From positions 415,001 to 479,000 of the forward strand of contig NZ_CP101833.1 of assembly GCF_024498355.1 (NCBI RefSeq): a DNA stretch of 64,000 nucleotides, in the 5' to 3' direction. Source of the stretch: Bacillus pumilus. GTDB lineage: Bacteria > Bacillota > Bacilli > Bacillales > Bacillaceae. Each line of letters opens with the position of its first letter. Within the stretch, counting starts at the first letter, position 1. Positions 17,319 through 26,410 of the stretch are shown one piece after another. A program made the translations under genes and the position numbers. Under the pieces are notes generated by a model. It was not told the DNA's origin. It saw only the letters and a list, made by a program, of their open reading frames with translations, and did no database searches.

Positions 17319-18011
17319 ATGAAAATATTAATGATTGAAGACAATCAGAGCGTTTGTACAATGACAGATATGTTTTTTCAAAGAGAGGGGTTTCAAGTAG
17401 AATTCGTTCATGATGGACTAGAAGGACTGAATCGGTTTCAGCAAGAGGAGGATTGGGATTTGCTCATCTTAGATGTCATGCTTCCGTCGATGGATGGTTT
17501 GACCATTTGTCAAAAGGTGCGCAAGATCAGTGATGTTCCGATTATTATGCTGACGGCAAAGGAAACCGAGTCTGATCAGGTGCTTGGTTTTGATCTTGGA
17601 GCAGATGATTATGTGACCAAACCCTTTAGTCCTTTGACCTTAATGGCAAGAATCAAAGCGGTGAAACGACGCTTTGCTCATACATCCACTCTAGAAAAGG
17701 TGAAAGAGGACGAACGGCTGGAGACAGCGTATTTTCAATTAGATAAGAAAACGAGAGAAGTCTTTCTAGATGGAGAGCGTATTGAGAACTTGACGCCAAA
17801 GGAATATGATCTGCTGTGTTTTTTTATTCACCATCCTCGGCAAGTGTTTTCGCGCGAGCAATTACTGGAACAGATTTGGGGATATCAATTTTATGGAGAT
17901 GAACGGACGGTTGATGTTCATATTAAACGGCTTCGCCAAAAAATTGGGGACGGGCCTAAGCCCTTTTTGTATACAGTATGGGGCGTAGGGTATAAGTTCG
18001 ATGAAGATTAA
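17319..18011 (+). CDS. yclJ: OmpR-family response regulator YclJ
   Basis: 230 residues: receiver domain (acidic pair in MIEDN, phospho-acceptor Asp in LLILDVMLPSMDG near residue 52, Lys in VTKPFSP) and a winged-helix C-terminal domain (LTPKEYDLLCFF...DERTVDVHIKRLRQKIG). It matches B. subtilis YclJ. GGAGG fits the second of two adjacent ATGs (17319). It overlaps yclK by 11 bases, so the two are translationally coupled. Confidence 0.92.
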   Translation: MKILMIEDNQSVCTMTDMFFQREGFQVEFVHDGLEGLNRFQQEEDWDLLILDVMLPSMDGLTICQKVRKISDVPIIMLTAKETESDQVLGFDLGADDYVTKPFSPLTLMARIKAVKRRFAHTSTLEKVKEDERLETAYFQLDKKTREVFLDGERIENLTPKEYDLLCFFIHHPRQVFSREQLLEQIWGYQFYGDERTVDVHIKRLRQKIGDGPKPFLYTVWGVGYKFDED

Positions 18012-19428
18012 ATATTTTTATCAGCTGCTGATTAGCCACCTTGGGTTATTGCTCATCGCCATCATGATTATCAGCACCCTCTTATCTCATTTTGTGAAAG
18101 ATATTGCCTATCAAAACAGGGTCGATGAAATGAGCTCCTATGGCAATGAAATCTTGCAGAATTTTAAACAGCTGCCTAAAACCGAGATGATCTTCCGTCT
18201 GCGTCCATTTGAAGATATTCTCTCGACAAGACAAATTCGCTTTTTCGTGTTTGATGAGAAAGGGGATGTTCTGTCTCAGCAGCAGGGGATGCCTCCGCAT
18301 GAAGCTTTGCTGACAAAGGATTTATGGGTGAAGCTCTCAAAAGGAGAGCAAATCATCGTGAAGCGGAGTGATTCACGCCGCCTCGATCAAGAGGCATCAC
18401 TTGTGGCGCTCCCTGTCATGGAGGATGGGAAGCTGAAGGGCGGAGTCGTCCTCATTGCTCCGATTCAAGGAGCTGAACAGCTCATCGCCCAGATGAACCG
18501 CTATCTGTATATCATCGTATTTGTGGCACTGACGATTACCTTTATTCTCAGTCTGTTTCTGTCTAAATTTCATGTGAAGCGAATCAAAAAATTGAGAGAG
18601 GCGACTGAAAAGATTGCACAAGGCGATTACAATATCAACCTTGAAAACAAACACCTTGATGAAATTGGCACACTTAGTGAGGATTTTAATATGATGGCCG
18701 AACGCCTCCAACGATCAAGAGAGGAAATTGACCGGCTTGAAAAGCGGAGACGTCAATTCATCGCTGATGTGTCTCACGAATTAAAAACGCCGCTGACCAC
18801 CATTCGAGGGTTGGTAGAATGGCTGAACACAGCGGATGTGCCGGCAGAAGAGAAAGAGAAATGCTATGCCTTAATCACAGACGAGACAAAACGAATGCTG
18901 CGCCTCGTCAATGAGAATATGGATTATGAGAAAATCAGATCGAATCAAATTACCCTTCAAAAATTTCACTATCCACTCATTGATACGTTTGAAGTGATCA
19001 AAGAGCAGCTGAGCCGAATCGCTGAAGAGAAAAACAATCAGCTGATCGTAGACGTTGATCCTGAACAAAAGGTATACGCAGATTATGACCGGCTCATTCA
19101 AATCCTTGTCAATATCACAAAGAACGCCATTCAATTCACAGAAGGCGGCCGTATTTCCTTAAGAGGGAAACAAGAGAATCAAGAGACGGTCATTGAAATT
19201 GAAGACACGGGCATTGGCATTGCGCCAGACGAAGTCAAACACATATGGGAACGTTTTTATAAAGCGGATATCTCCAGAACGAATACACCGTATGGAGAAT
19301 ACGGACTGGGTTTGTCCATTGTGAAGCAGCTTGTGGACTTGCATGAAGGGCATATCGATATGAAAAGTGAAAAAAACAAAGGAACAACATTTACCATTCG
19401 ACTGCCGTTTCCAGAAGAAAAGGGCTAA
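18001..19428 (+). CDS. yclK: Sensor histidine kinase YclK
   Basis: 475-residue membrane kinase. TM1 lies at about 9-30, an extracytoplasmic sensor of about 135 residues follows, TM2 is near 165-183, then HAMP, HisKA (FIADVSHELKTPLTT with the phospho-His) and HATPase_c (NITKNA N-box; DTGIGI G1; GLGLSI G2). Partner of YclJ. The stimulus is not established from sequence. Closely matches B. subtilis YclK. Confidence 0.92.
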   Translation: MKIKYFYQLLISHLGLLLIAIMIISTLLSHFVKDIAYQNRVDEMSSYGNEILQNFKQLPKTEMIFRLRPFEDILSTRQIRFFVFDEKGDVLSQQQGMPPHEALLTKDLWVKLSKGEQIIVKRSDSRRLDQEASLVALPVMEDGKLKGGVVLIAPIQGAEQLIAQMNRYLYIIVFVALTITFILSLFLSKFHVKRIKKLREATEKIAQGDYNINLENKHLDEIGTLSEDFNMMAERLQRSREEIDRLEKRRRQFIADVSHELKTPLTTIRGLVEWLNTADVPAEEKEKCYALITDETKRMLRLVNENMDYEKIRSNQITLQKFHYPLIDTFEVIKEQLSRIAEEKNNQLIVDVDPEQKVYADYDRLIQILVNITKNAIQFTEGGRISLRGKQENQETVIEIEDTGIGIAPDEVKHIWERFYKADISRTNTPYGEYGLGLSIVKQLVDLHEGHIDMKSEKNKGTTFTIRLPFPEEKG

Positions 19429-19449
19429 AACAAAATCTCTAGCCCTTTT
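19417..19449. terminator. Bidirectional terminator after yclK
   Basis: AAAAGGGCTA pairs with TAGCCCTTTT; it also serves the convergent GAF-STAS gene. Confidence 0.85.
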
Positions 19450-19461
19450 GAAAATCATCAC

Positions 19462-20307
19462 TTATTCATTTTTGGTAAACGTTAAGCCGATATGAGCTAG
19501 CGCTTGCGGTAAATCTTTACGAATGGTGATATCTTTAAATGAAATATTAGACTGAATCGCACTTAAAGCAAGGTCTTGCTTAACACCTGTTAATACAGCC
19601 GAAATCCCTAAAAGTCTCAGCGTTTGCGCATAGCTGACCAAATATTGAATGCTTTGTTCATTCAGGCGTTTTGTTCCCGATACATCGATGACCAGATGAG
19701 AGAGCGACAGCCTGTAGCTTTCCTGTAAAATGGTTTCTAAAATATGCTGAGCACGTGTCTCTTCGATATCACCAAGAAGAGGGAGCACGGCGACACCGTC
19801 AACAACTGGTACGATCGGTACAGATAATTGCTGAATCTGCCGGTTGGCACGGTCGAGTTCAAGGACGTAGCTTAATAAAGAAGCCATCGTTTCAAACATA
19901 TACACATGCTCTTCTGTAAACTGCTGCGCCCTTAGATCAAGTCCACAAATCGTTCCGTAGTTCGTGCCATCTGTAAAATCAATGGGAACCCCAATGAACG
20001 AGCCGCCTTGAAGCCGTTTCGTGACCTCCAAGTATCTAGAACGGTCGTCCAATGAAATATCAGGGATCACCAGTGTATCCTGATAATCGACCGCCAGCTT
20101 GCAAAATGTCTTTTCGTAAGGAAGTTCTTCCCCTTCTTCAAGAAGCTGCTCGTCATGATTTAGCACCTTTACAATCTGATTGGTGTTTTGATCATTTTTA
20201 GCAATAAACAGTGTATTCACATCAATGAATTGACTCATCATGTTTAAAATACTTGTAGAAGCATCATGAAAATTGCGAAACTGTTTTAATAGTTGTTGAC
20301 GAGGCAT
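19462..20307 (-). CDS. GAF-STAS domain protein (RsbR-like sensor)
   Basis: 281 residues: an N-terminal GAF domain (about 20-160; FIGVPIDFTDGTNYGTICGLDLR) and a C-terminal STAS domain (about 175-275; HLVIDVSGTKRLNEQSIQYLV). This is the build of RsbR-type stressosome proteins, with GAF in place of the haem-less globin domain. Aligned by eye with RsbR, the first phospho-Thr position (VVDT) reads LNE here, so classical stressosome phosphorylation is doubtful. AAGGAG is 10 bases before ATG 20307; longer starts lack a good ribosome site. It lies between yclJK and yclM, where B. subtilis has rapC-phrC. Ligand unknown. Confidence 0.78.
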   Translation of the reverse strand: MPRQQLLKQFRNFHDASTSILNMMSQFIDVNTLFIAKNDQNTNQIVKVLNHDEQLLEEGEELPYEKTFCKLAVDYQDTLVIPDISLDDRSRYLEVTKRLQGGSFIGVPIDFTDGTNYGTICGLDLRAQQFTEEHVYMFETMASLLSYVLELDRANRQIQQLSVPIVPVVDGVAVLPLLGDIEETRAQHILETILQESYRLSLSHLVIDVSGTKRLNEQSIQYLVSYAQTLRLLGISAVLTGVKQDLALSAIQSNISFKDITIRKDLPQALAHIGLTFTKNE

Positions 20308-20432
20308 TGTTTTAGGACTCCTTGTAGCTCCGATCAAAGGCCGGAACGGTAGTTGATTTGTCTCTATCATACAAAATCAAACGAGAAATAGATATACTTT
20401 AATGCGCAAATCAGCTCGAAGCGCGTTAGATC

Positions 20433-20464
20433 AAAAAGACTGCCGATCCGGAGATCTGACAGTC
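20433..20464 (-). terminator. Terminator of the aspartokinase gene
   Basis: On the minus strand AGACTG-C-GATC pairs with GATC-GCAGTCT (one mismatch), followed by TTTTTG. Confidence 0.8.
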
Positions 20465-20470
20465 TGCTAA

Positions 20471-21847
20471 TTAAATGGAGACAGGTACAGTAGACATAGA
20501 GAAAAATTCCTCATACAAGGCCTGAACGGCTTCTTTTTCTTGAGCCGCTTTGACGCCAAACATCATGCTGACCTCTGAAGAGCCCTGGTTGATCATTTCA
20601 ATATTGACCTTGGCTTTTGACAGTGCCTTTGCCGCTCTTGCTGTTGTGCCAACATTATGACGCATCGCTTCTCCTACGACCATAATGAGGGAGAGATTCC
20701 GCTCTAAAGTGACCTCATCAGCATTAAGCACGAGCGTCAGGCGGTCTAACAGCTCTTGTTCAATATGCTGCTCCTCCAGCTGATCCTGCCTTAAAATAAT
20801 GGTCATATCATCAATACCTGAGGGAACATGCTCATAAGTAAGGCCATATTCCTCTAATGTTTGCAGCACCTTACGTCCAAAGCCGACTTCTCGGTTCATC
20901 AAATATTTACTGATATAAATGCTGCAAAATCCATGATCTGAGGCGATGCCAACAACAGGCCCATTCGTATGATCCCGCTGACTCACGATTTTTGTGCCTT
21001 TGGCTGCTGGATTATTGGTGTTTTTAATTTGAACAGGGATGCCTGCCCGGAAAGCCGGAATGAGCGCTTCATCATGGAACACAGAAAAACCAGCATAGGA
21101 CAGTTCACGCATTTCCCGATACGTCAGTTCAGTGATCTCCTTTGGCTCGTGAACGATCGTTGGATTGACGGCGTAGACAGCATCCACATCTGTAAAGTTT
21201 TCATACACATCTGCCTTCAGCCCGTTTGCCAAAATGGAACCGGTAATATCTGATCCGCTTCGAGAAAAGGTGACGATATCACCCGCTAGACTGAAGCCAA
21301 AAAACCCAGGGAATACAATGATGCCAGAGCGTTCTCTTAATTTGTACAAATGATCATATGATTCCGGGAGGACTTGCGCTTGGCCAGGCTCGTTGCTCAC
21401 AAATAAACCAGCTTCCTTTGGATTCACATAGTGGGCCTCGACACCTTGATGGCGGAAATAGGCGGCAATCAGCTTCGCGTTATTATCTTCACCACTTGCT
21501 TTGATAGCATCAAGATAACGCTCAGGATGAGACGAATCAGCCTGTAATAATGCGTCTAGGTCGTGCCGGATGGTGTCAATAATGTGATGACCTAAACCTA
21601 GTTCATCAGCAATCGAGGCATACCGCTCGATGACGGCTTCCTGTAAATCATGTGCTTCACCTAAACGTAAATATTGTTCACCACAGCTAATTAATAGATC
21701 GGTGACCTTCGTATCCGTTGAATGCCGTTTTCCTGGTGCGGAAACAACGACTGCTTTTCGAGCTGGATCTGCTGTTACAATGTCAAATACCTTTTGCAGC
21801 TGCTTGCCAGATGCAAGAGAACTGCCACCAAATTTAACGACCTTCAA
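20471..21847 (-). CDS. thrD: Aspartate kinase III (YclM/ThrD)
   Basis: Cytosolic aspartokinase, first step of the Asp-family pathway, 458 residues. The kinase start KVVKFGGSSLASG, the substrate motif KASGEDNNAKLIAAYF and the nucleotide loop VYENFTDVDAVYAVNP are clear. The C-terminal part carries two ACT domains (VGEAMRHNVGTTARAAKAL ... NIEMINQGSSEVSMMFGV). An ATG at 21856 leaves no room after AGGAG; TTG 21847 gives 9-base spacing and the MKVVKFGG N-terminus of B. subtilis YclM. Upstream I saw no lysine riboswitch. Confidence 0.9.
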   Translation of the reverse strand: MKVVKFGGSSLASGKQLQKVFDIVTADPARKAVVVSAPGKRHSTDTKVTDLLISCGEQYLRLGEAHDLQEAVIERYASIADELGLGHHIIDTIRHDLDALLQADSSHPERYLDAIKASGEDNNAKLIAAYFRHQGVEAHYVNPKEAGLFVSNEPGQAQVLPESYDHLYKLRERSGIIVFPGFFGFSLAGDIVTFSRSGSDITGSILANGLKADVYENFTDVDAVYAVNPTIVHEPKEITELTYREMRELSYAGFSVFHDEALIPAFRAGIPVQIKNTNNPAAKGTKIVSQRDHTNGPVVGIASDHGFCSIYISKYLMNREVGFGRKVLQTLEEYGLTYEHVPSGIDDMTIILRQDQLEEQHIEQELLDRLTLVLNADEVTLERNLSLIMVVGEAMRHNVGTTARAAKALSKAKVNIEMINQGSSEVSMMFGVKAAQEKEAVQALYEEFFSMSTVPVSI

Positions 21848-21984
21848 TGCATACATCTCCTATAGTAAAAATTTTCTCACAAATTGAATAGTTCCTATTA
21901 TCAACTCTTTTCTTCAAATGATCAAGGTTTTTCTTCTCTATAAAAACAAATGTATTTTCAGAGAGGACGATATAGAGGGTCATA

Positions 21985-22020
21985 TGAAAAAAGGGCCGGC
22001 AATATGCCGAGCCCTTTTTC
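21985..22020. terminator. Terminator downstream of ycnB
   Basis: AAAAAGGGC-CGGC pairs with GCCG-GCCCTTTTT with one mismatch; T-runs lie on both strands. Confidence 0.85.
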
Positions 22021-23454
22021 TTATGAAGAAGATGAGGAGGAAGACAGCTCCTGTTTCCTCACTTTGTTCTCGCGTTTTTCCTTTAAGAAAAACGCGAGGA
22101 CGAGTCCAACGACCGCAATCAGACCAGAAACGATAAATGACGTATTCATGCCATGAACGGCTGATTTCAATGGATGAGCTATTTCTGCATTTGCAGCAGA
22201 ACTGCTCATAATAGAGACAAGCACAGCCGTCCCAATAGAGCCGCCCATTTGTCTCATCGTGTTATTCATCGCTGTCCCATGCGGGATAAGCTGCGGTGGT
22301 AAAGAGTTAATACCTGCTGTTGTCAGCGGCATCATGATCATCCCAACTCCGATTAAGCGAAGCGTGTAGGCCACCGTAATGAGAGCAATCGAAGAATCAA
22401 GGCTTAGCATCATAAATGGCAGGGAGGTGACGGTTAATATCGTAAACCCGCCTATTGCCAGCCCTCTTCCGCCGACTTTATCAAAAATCCGTCCGATAAT
22501 CGGTGACAGGAATCCCATAAAGAGAGCACCCGGCAATAAGATAAGTCCTGTATCAAGCGCAGACAACCCTCTGACATTCTGCGTATAGAGCGGCAGAATG
22601 GTCTCAGTTCCAATCAGTAAAGCAAAGACGAGCATGCCGAGGAAGGTTGTTAAGCTAAAGACCGCAAACTTAAATACACCAAACTCAAGCATCGGTCTTT
22701 CCAAATTCGACTGACGCAGGATAAAGAGGAATAAGCTCACGGCGCCGACAATCAGCGAAATGAGGACAGGTGCACTCGTCCATCCATATGAGCCCACACT
22801 AGAAAACCCGTACAGTAAACCGCCGAAACCGAAGGACGACAGGATGACGGATAAGACATCAATACGTGTCTCTCTTTGCTGCGTGACATTTTTCATTAAG
22901 AAATAAGCAAGAATGAGATCAATGATACCGATTGGCAGAACAATATAGAACAAAAATTTCCAACTAAAGGAATCGACAATCCATCCGCCAAGTGTTGGCC
23001 CAAGCGCTGGTGCAAACGAGATGACAAGTCCGACCATTCCCATGGCCTGCCCGCGTTTTTCTTTCGGGAAAATGGTCAAAAAGATCGTTTGCATTAGCGG
23101 CATTAAAATCCCTGCACCGGCTGCCTGTACAATACGCGCTGCAAGTAACACAGGGAAATTTGTTGCAAACGCAGCAAGAATCGTACCTGCTGTAAAAATG
23201 CTAAGAGCCGTTAAAACTAAGGCACGGCTCGAAAATTTCTCTATTAAGAAGGCAGTAATCGGGATGAGAATCCCGTTTGTCAGCATAAAGGCTGTAGTCA
23301 GCCATTGTCCTTTACTGACATCAATATTGAATTCCTCCATGATGTGTGGGATCGCTGGAATGAGCAGCGTTTGGTTTAGAATCGCGACGAATGCCCCGAC
23401 GAGAAAAATCCCAACAATCACAGGTCGATTATACGATGTTGTTGATTGGTTCAT
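22021..23454 (-). CDS. ycnB: MFS multidrug efflux protein YcnB (DHA2, 14-TM)
   Basis: 477-residue drug:H+ antiporter with about 14 hydrophobic segments. Conserved DHA2 motifs include QWLTTAFMLTNGILIPITAFL, ARIVQAAGAGILMPLMQTI and SFAPALGPTLGGWIVD (motif C). Similar to B. subtilis YcnB, a paralogue of the lincomycin pump LmrB. The C-terminus ends in a run of Ser. It lies 16 bases after ycnC and is almost certainly in one operon with that TetR regulator. Confidence 0.87.
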   Translation of the reverse strand: MNQSTTSYNRPVIVGIFLVGAFVAILNQTLLIPAIPHIMEEFNIDVSKGQWLTTAFMLTNGILIPITAFLIEKFSSRALVLTALSIFTAGTILAAFATNFPVLLAARIVQAAGAGILMPLMQTIFLTIFPKEKRGQAMGMVGLVISFAPALGPTLGGWIVDSFSWKFLFYIVLPIGIIDLILAYFLMKNVTQQRETRIDVLSVILSSFGFGGLLYGFSSVGSYGWTSAPVLISLIVGAVSLFLFILRQSNLERPMLEFGVFKFAVFSLTTFLGMLVFALLIGTETILPLYTQNVRGLSALDTGLILLPGALFMGFLSPIIGRIFDKVGGRGLAIGGFTILTVTSLPFMMLSLDSSIALITVAYTLRLIGVGMIMMPLTTAGINSLPPQLIPHGTAMNNTMRQMGGSIGTAVLVSIMSSSAANAEIAHPLKSAVHGMNTSFIVSGLIAVVGLVLAFFLKEKRENKVRKQELSSSSSSS

Positions 23455-23470
23455 GTTATCCCTTCTTTAT

Positions 23471-24337
23471 CTATAAAATGATGCTTTTCAGCTGTGACAC
23501 GTTTTGAGATAAAACGCTGTTTTTGCCTAAATAATCGAGCAATGAGCTGATTAAAAAGGTTCTCGGTTGATCCTTTGATAATTCTTGATTCAGCAGCTCA
23601 AATGCAGAGAGGAGATCGTCCTTTTCTTCTCCGTTTGAAAGTGCATGAAGCTCTTGCTTGATCTTCGTTAAGTACGTAATGACATGTTTTTCTTCATCAT
23701 ATTCGTCCTGTGAGGAAAGCAGATAAGAGTCCATCAGCTCATCTGTTAACACAGGCTCAATGGAGCAAGGCTTTTTCGATACACGGTCCATCACACCGAT
23801 GATCATTTCGGCAGCATTTTCTAATTGAATGTTCTTATGCTCAATCGCCAGCATTAAGATGACTTCTCTCATTAATCCATTGAGGACAATCACAAGATCC
23901 CAGACATAAGGAGCAACAGTTTCGCCATATGTGCTTAAAATAATATCTCTGTGCCGCTGCATGATAATAGAGCGTGTTTCACGCAAATGCTTTTTGACAA
24001 TGGGGGAATGCTGAGAAAATGCTTCGAAGGACAGCATATTTAAAAATTTATGATTCTCTTTAAACTCTTCAAGCTCAAGCTTAATCTTCTTTGTGAATTT
24101 TTCCTTTTTGGACAGCGTCGCTTCTGAATGAATGAGGTGAGAAATCTCCCTCATCTTGCGCTGATTATATTTAATCAGTTCTAATAGAAGCTCTTCCTTT
24201 GAATCAAACAGTTTATAAATAGACGCTTTTGATATTTTACAGGCATCAGCAATCGACTGCATGGAGACACTCATATAGCCTTTTTGTGAAAACAATTTTT
24301 TCGAAACCCGCAAAATCTCTTCTTGCTTTTCTTTCAT
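23471..24337 (-). CDS. ycnC: TetR-family regulator YcnC
   Basis: 288 residues with an N-terminal TetR helix-turn-helix (ILRVSKKLFSQKGYMSVSMQSIADACKISKASIYKLF split across the first 50 residues) and a long ligand-binding C-terminal part. The frame is open to 24370, but AAAGGA with 9-base spacing selects ATG 24337. Probably represses ycnCB; tandem GTGGTCAC boxes lie just upstream. Confidence 0.87.
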   Translation of the reverse strand: MKEKQEEILRVSKKLFSQKGYMSVSMQSIADACKISKASIYKLFDSKEELLLELIKYNQRKMREISHLIHSEATLSKKEKFTKKIKLELEEFKENHKFLNMLSFEAFSQHSPIVKKHLRETRSIIMQRHRDIILSTYGETVAPYVWDLVIVLNGLMREVILMLAIEHKNIQLENAAEMIIGVMDRVSKKPCSIEPVLTDELMDSYLLSSQDEYDEEKHVITYLTKIKQELHALSNGEEKDDLLSAFELLNQELSKDQPRTFLISSLLDYLGKNSVLSQNVSQLKSIIL

Positions 24338-24370
24338 TTTCTTAAGTCCTTTCCGAATCGGCAAAACCAT

Positions 24371-24398
24371 GTGGTCACAATGGAAACCGAGTGGTCAC
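24371..24398. promoter_or_regulatory. Tandem GTGGTCAC boxes, candidate YcnC operator
   Basis: GTGGTCAC occurs at 24371-24378 and again at 24391-24398, exactly 20 bases apart (two helical turns). It is 34 bases upstream of the ycnC start, between divergent ycnC and yczG. Assignment to YcnC is by position only. Confidence 0.5.
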
Positions 24399-24516
24399 TT
24401 TTGACATGATAACAAAACCAAGGGCTTATTTCAAGAAAACGAACTTAAAAAAATACCTATCTGTATGACAGGTATTGATCGTTCTATTTAGGAATGAGAT
24501 TGTATGTTATAAAGAA

Positions 24517-24536
24517 ATACGATACATTTATCGTAT
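24517..24536. promoter_or_regulatory. Perfect palindrome over the yczG start codon, candidate ArsR-type operator
   Basis: ATACGATA-N4-TATCGTAT is a perfect inverted repeat whose right arm includes the first two bases of the yczG ATG (24535-24537). ArsR-family repressors bind such AT-rich 8+8 palindromes, so YczG autorepression is plausible. Confidence 0.55.
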
Positions 24537-24846
24537 GAATAATCCAATCCATCCAAACCGAGAAGACATGACACTGATTTCTGTGCTGCAAGCATTGGCT
24601 GACCCTGTCCGATTAGAAATTGTCCGCTGCTTAGCAGAAGCGGGGGAGAGGACATGCGGCACATATGATATGAACATTGCCAAATCCACGCTTTCCCATC
24701 ATTTCAAAGTGCTGAGGGAGGCAGGCGTCGTGAAAGTGAGAATTGACGGGAAGCACCGCTACTATTCTCTAAGAAAAGAAGACATCGAGACCGCTTTTCC
24801 TGGACTTGTGTCATCGATTTTATCTGTAGATAAAGAGCGGTGGTAA
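24535..24846 (+). CDS. yczG: ArsR-family transcriptional regulator YczG
   Basis: 103-residue winged-helix regulator ([21 protein letters not shown], recognition helix [17 protein letters not shown], wing [12 protein letters not shown]). No metal-binding Cys cluster (CxC) is seen in the alpha-3 position, so the inducer may not be a metal. ATG 24535 gives the B. subtilis-like length, but no Shine-Dalgarno precedes it, so translation may be weak or leaderless. A longer frame from 24475 seems unlikely. Confidence 0.83.
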   Translation: MNNPIHPNREDMTLISVLQALADPVRLEIVRCLAEAGERTCGTYDMNIAKSTLSHHFKVLREAGVVKVRIDGKHRYYSLRKEDIETAFPGLVSSILSVDKERW

Positions 24847-24880
24847 GCCAGCTGTCTATGAAGAGCAGCTGGCTATTTTA
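24846..24880. terminator. Terminator between yczG and gabR
   Basis: AGCCAGCTG pairs with CAGCTGGCT, followed by ATTTTATTT; it lies between convergent genes. Confidence 0.8.
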
Positions 24881-26305
24881 TTTCCCATAAATCGACTCGT
24901 ACAGCCGTTTCACCGCTGGCTGAATATCCTCTGGCCGCATATGTGAGAAGCCGAGGACGAGCGGGACAAAGCCTTCTTGATGCCCTGGCAAATGCTCATC
25001 AAGGGTAAAACGGTCCATCCCGTACATTTTCAGCTTTCTTTCTTTGGCTCGCTTTAAAATGTCGTGCTGCGTTCGATCTGAGCGGAACTCTGCGATAAAA
25101 TGAAGACCTGCATTTTCCCCAATAATGCGCACGTTGTCAGCAAAAACGGTGTCGAGTTCTCCGATGAGCTGCTTCCTTTTTTCTTCATATAATCCATTCA
25201 TTCTCTTAATATGCCGCTGATACGCGCCGTCTTTAATAAAATGAAGAAGGGTGTATTGGGTAAAAAGATTGGCTGTTTGAATGAAAAAATGCTGTTCTTC
25301 CTTATAGCGTCTTAATAAATGCTGCGGGAGCACCATGTAGCTGATCCGCAAGCCGGGCAGCAATGATTTAGAAAAGGTCCCCATATAAATGACTTTGTCA
25401 TATCGATCAAGGCTTTGCAGCGCTGGTATGCTGTCTGTGCCATACTTAAATTCACTGTCATAATCGTCCTCAATGATATAGCGGTCTTGCTGATCAGCCG
25501 CCCAGTTTAACAACTGTATCCTCCGAGAAATCGGCATGATGACCCCTGTTGGGAACTGATGAGAAGGGGTAATGATTAAGACATTCGGCTGTTTTTTGTG
25601 AATGTCGCTCATCCGCACACCTTTTTGGTCAATCCCAATCGTTTCAATTCGGTGATGATTGTTTTTCAGCATTTGATAGAGCCTGCGGTAGCCAGGGTTT
25701 TCTAACCCGTATACTTGATCAGCCGGAAGAATGCTCGATAACGAATGAATGAGTGACTGTGTGCCTGCGCTTAAAATGAGCTGCTCTGGGTAGCATTTAA
25801 CGCCTCGTGCAAGTCCAATCAGCCGGGCGATCGTTTCCCGCAGCTCATAAACGCCTTGTGGATGCGGAAGCTCACCAAAGGCTTCTTGGTGAAGACTGAT
25901 CGCCTTTTGTTCACTTTTCAGCCAGCTTTTAAAAGGAAAGTTTGCTGTATCAACGGAGATGTGTGAAAAGGAATACCAGTCGTCTCGCGCAATAGGCTCT
26001 TCCTTTAAATCCGCTGGAAGGGAAGAGGGTTTCAGCTGACCTGATTCATGAAACGTTTCAAGTGATTCCACAAAAAAGCCTTTGCGCTCAACCGAATATA
26101 AATATCCCTCGGCAAGCAGCTGTTGATACGCGCCATTCACCGAATTGACGCTGACTTTTAATGTATCGGCTAACTCTCGTTTAGAGGGTAATTGATCGTG
26201 GGGCTGAAGATTTCGATTTAAAATTTCATCTTTAATTTTTGTATAGATTTGATGATAAATAAATCCGTTTGCTCTTGTTTGATCTAGTTGAATTGTCAGC
26301 ATCAC
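24878..26305 (-). CDS. gabR: GabR, MocR-type PLP-dependent regulator of GABA use
   Basis: 475 residues: N-terminal GntR winged helix (about 1-80; LPSKRELADTLKVSVNSVNGAYQQLL in parts) fused to a type I aminotransferase-like domain. The PLP-binding Lys is near residue 313 (GTFSKSLLPGLR), matching Lys312 of B. subtilis GabR. GabR senses GABA through PLP and activates gabTD while repressing itself. GTG 26305 and ATG 26302 are adjacent candidate starts. Divergent from gabT. Confidence 0.93.
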   Translation of the reverse strand: MMLTIQLDQTRANGFIYHQIYTKIKDEILNRNLQPHDQLPSKRELADTLKVSVNSVNGAYQQLLAEGYLYSVERKGFFVESLETFHESGQLKPSSLPADLKEEPIARDDWYSFSHISVDTANFPFKSWLKSEQKAISLHQEAFGELPHPQGVYELRETIARLIGLARGVKCYPEQLILSAGTQSLIHSLSSILPADQVYGLENPGYRRLYQMLKNNHHRIETIGIDQKGVRMSDIHKKQPNVLIITPSHQFPTGVIMPISRRIQLLNWAADQQDRYIIEDDYDSEFKYGTDSIPALQSLDRYDKVIYMGTFSKSLLPGLRISYMVLPQHLLRRYKEEQHFFIQTANLFTQYTLLHFIKDGAYQRHIKRMNGLYEEKRKQLIGELDTVFADNVRIIGENAGLHFIAEFRSDRTQHDILKRAKERKLKMYGMDRFTLDEHLPGHQEGFVPLVLGFSHMRPEDIQPAVKRLYESIYGK

Positions 26306-26323
26306 GCCATTCCATCCTCTCTG

Positions 26324-26364
26324 ATACCATCAAAAAAATGATATTGGTACTTTCTATCATACCA
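26324..26364. promoter_or_regulatory. GabR-binding region: two ATACCA direct repeats
   Basis: ATACCA occurs at 26324-26329 and 26359-26364, 35 bases start to start, with an inverted TTGGTA between them (around 26344-26349). This matches the GabR site described in B. subtilis (two direct ATACCA repeats about 34 bases apart) in the same gabR-gabT intergenic region. Confidence 0.8.
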
Positions 26365-26410
26365 AAAAATATTCAGAATAATAAAAAAGACATAAAGGGG
26401 ATGGATGACA

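Noticed and set aside
21848..21984. Lysine riboswitch before the aspartokinase gene
   Set aside because: The upstream stretch is too short and lacks the conserved L-box elements; expected only for lysC-type genes.
22379..23476. Plus-strand ORFs of 69 and 151 codons opposite ycnB
   Set aside because: Shadow frames of a 14-span transporter; their composition follows from the opposite strand.
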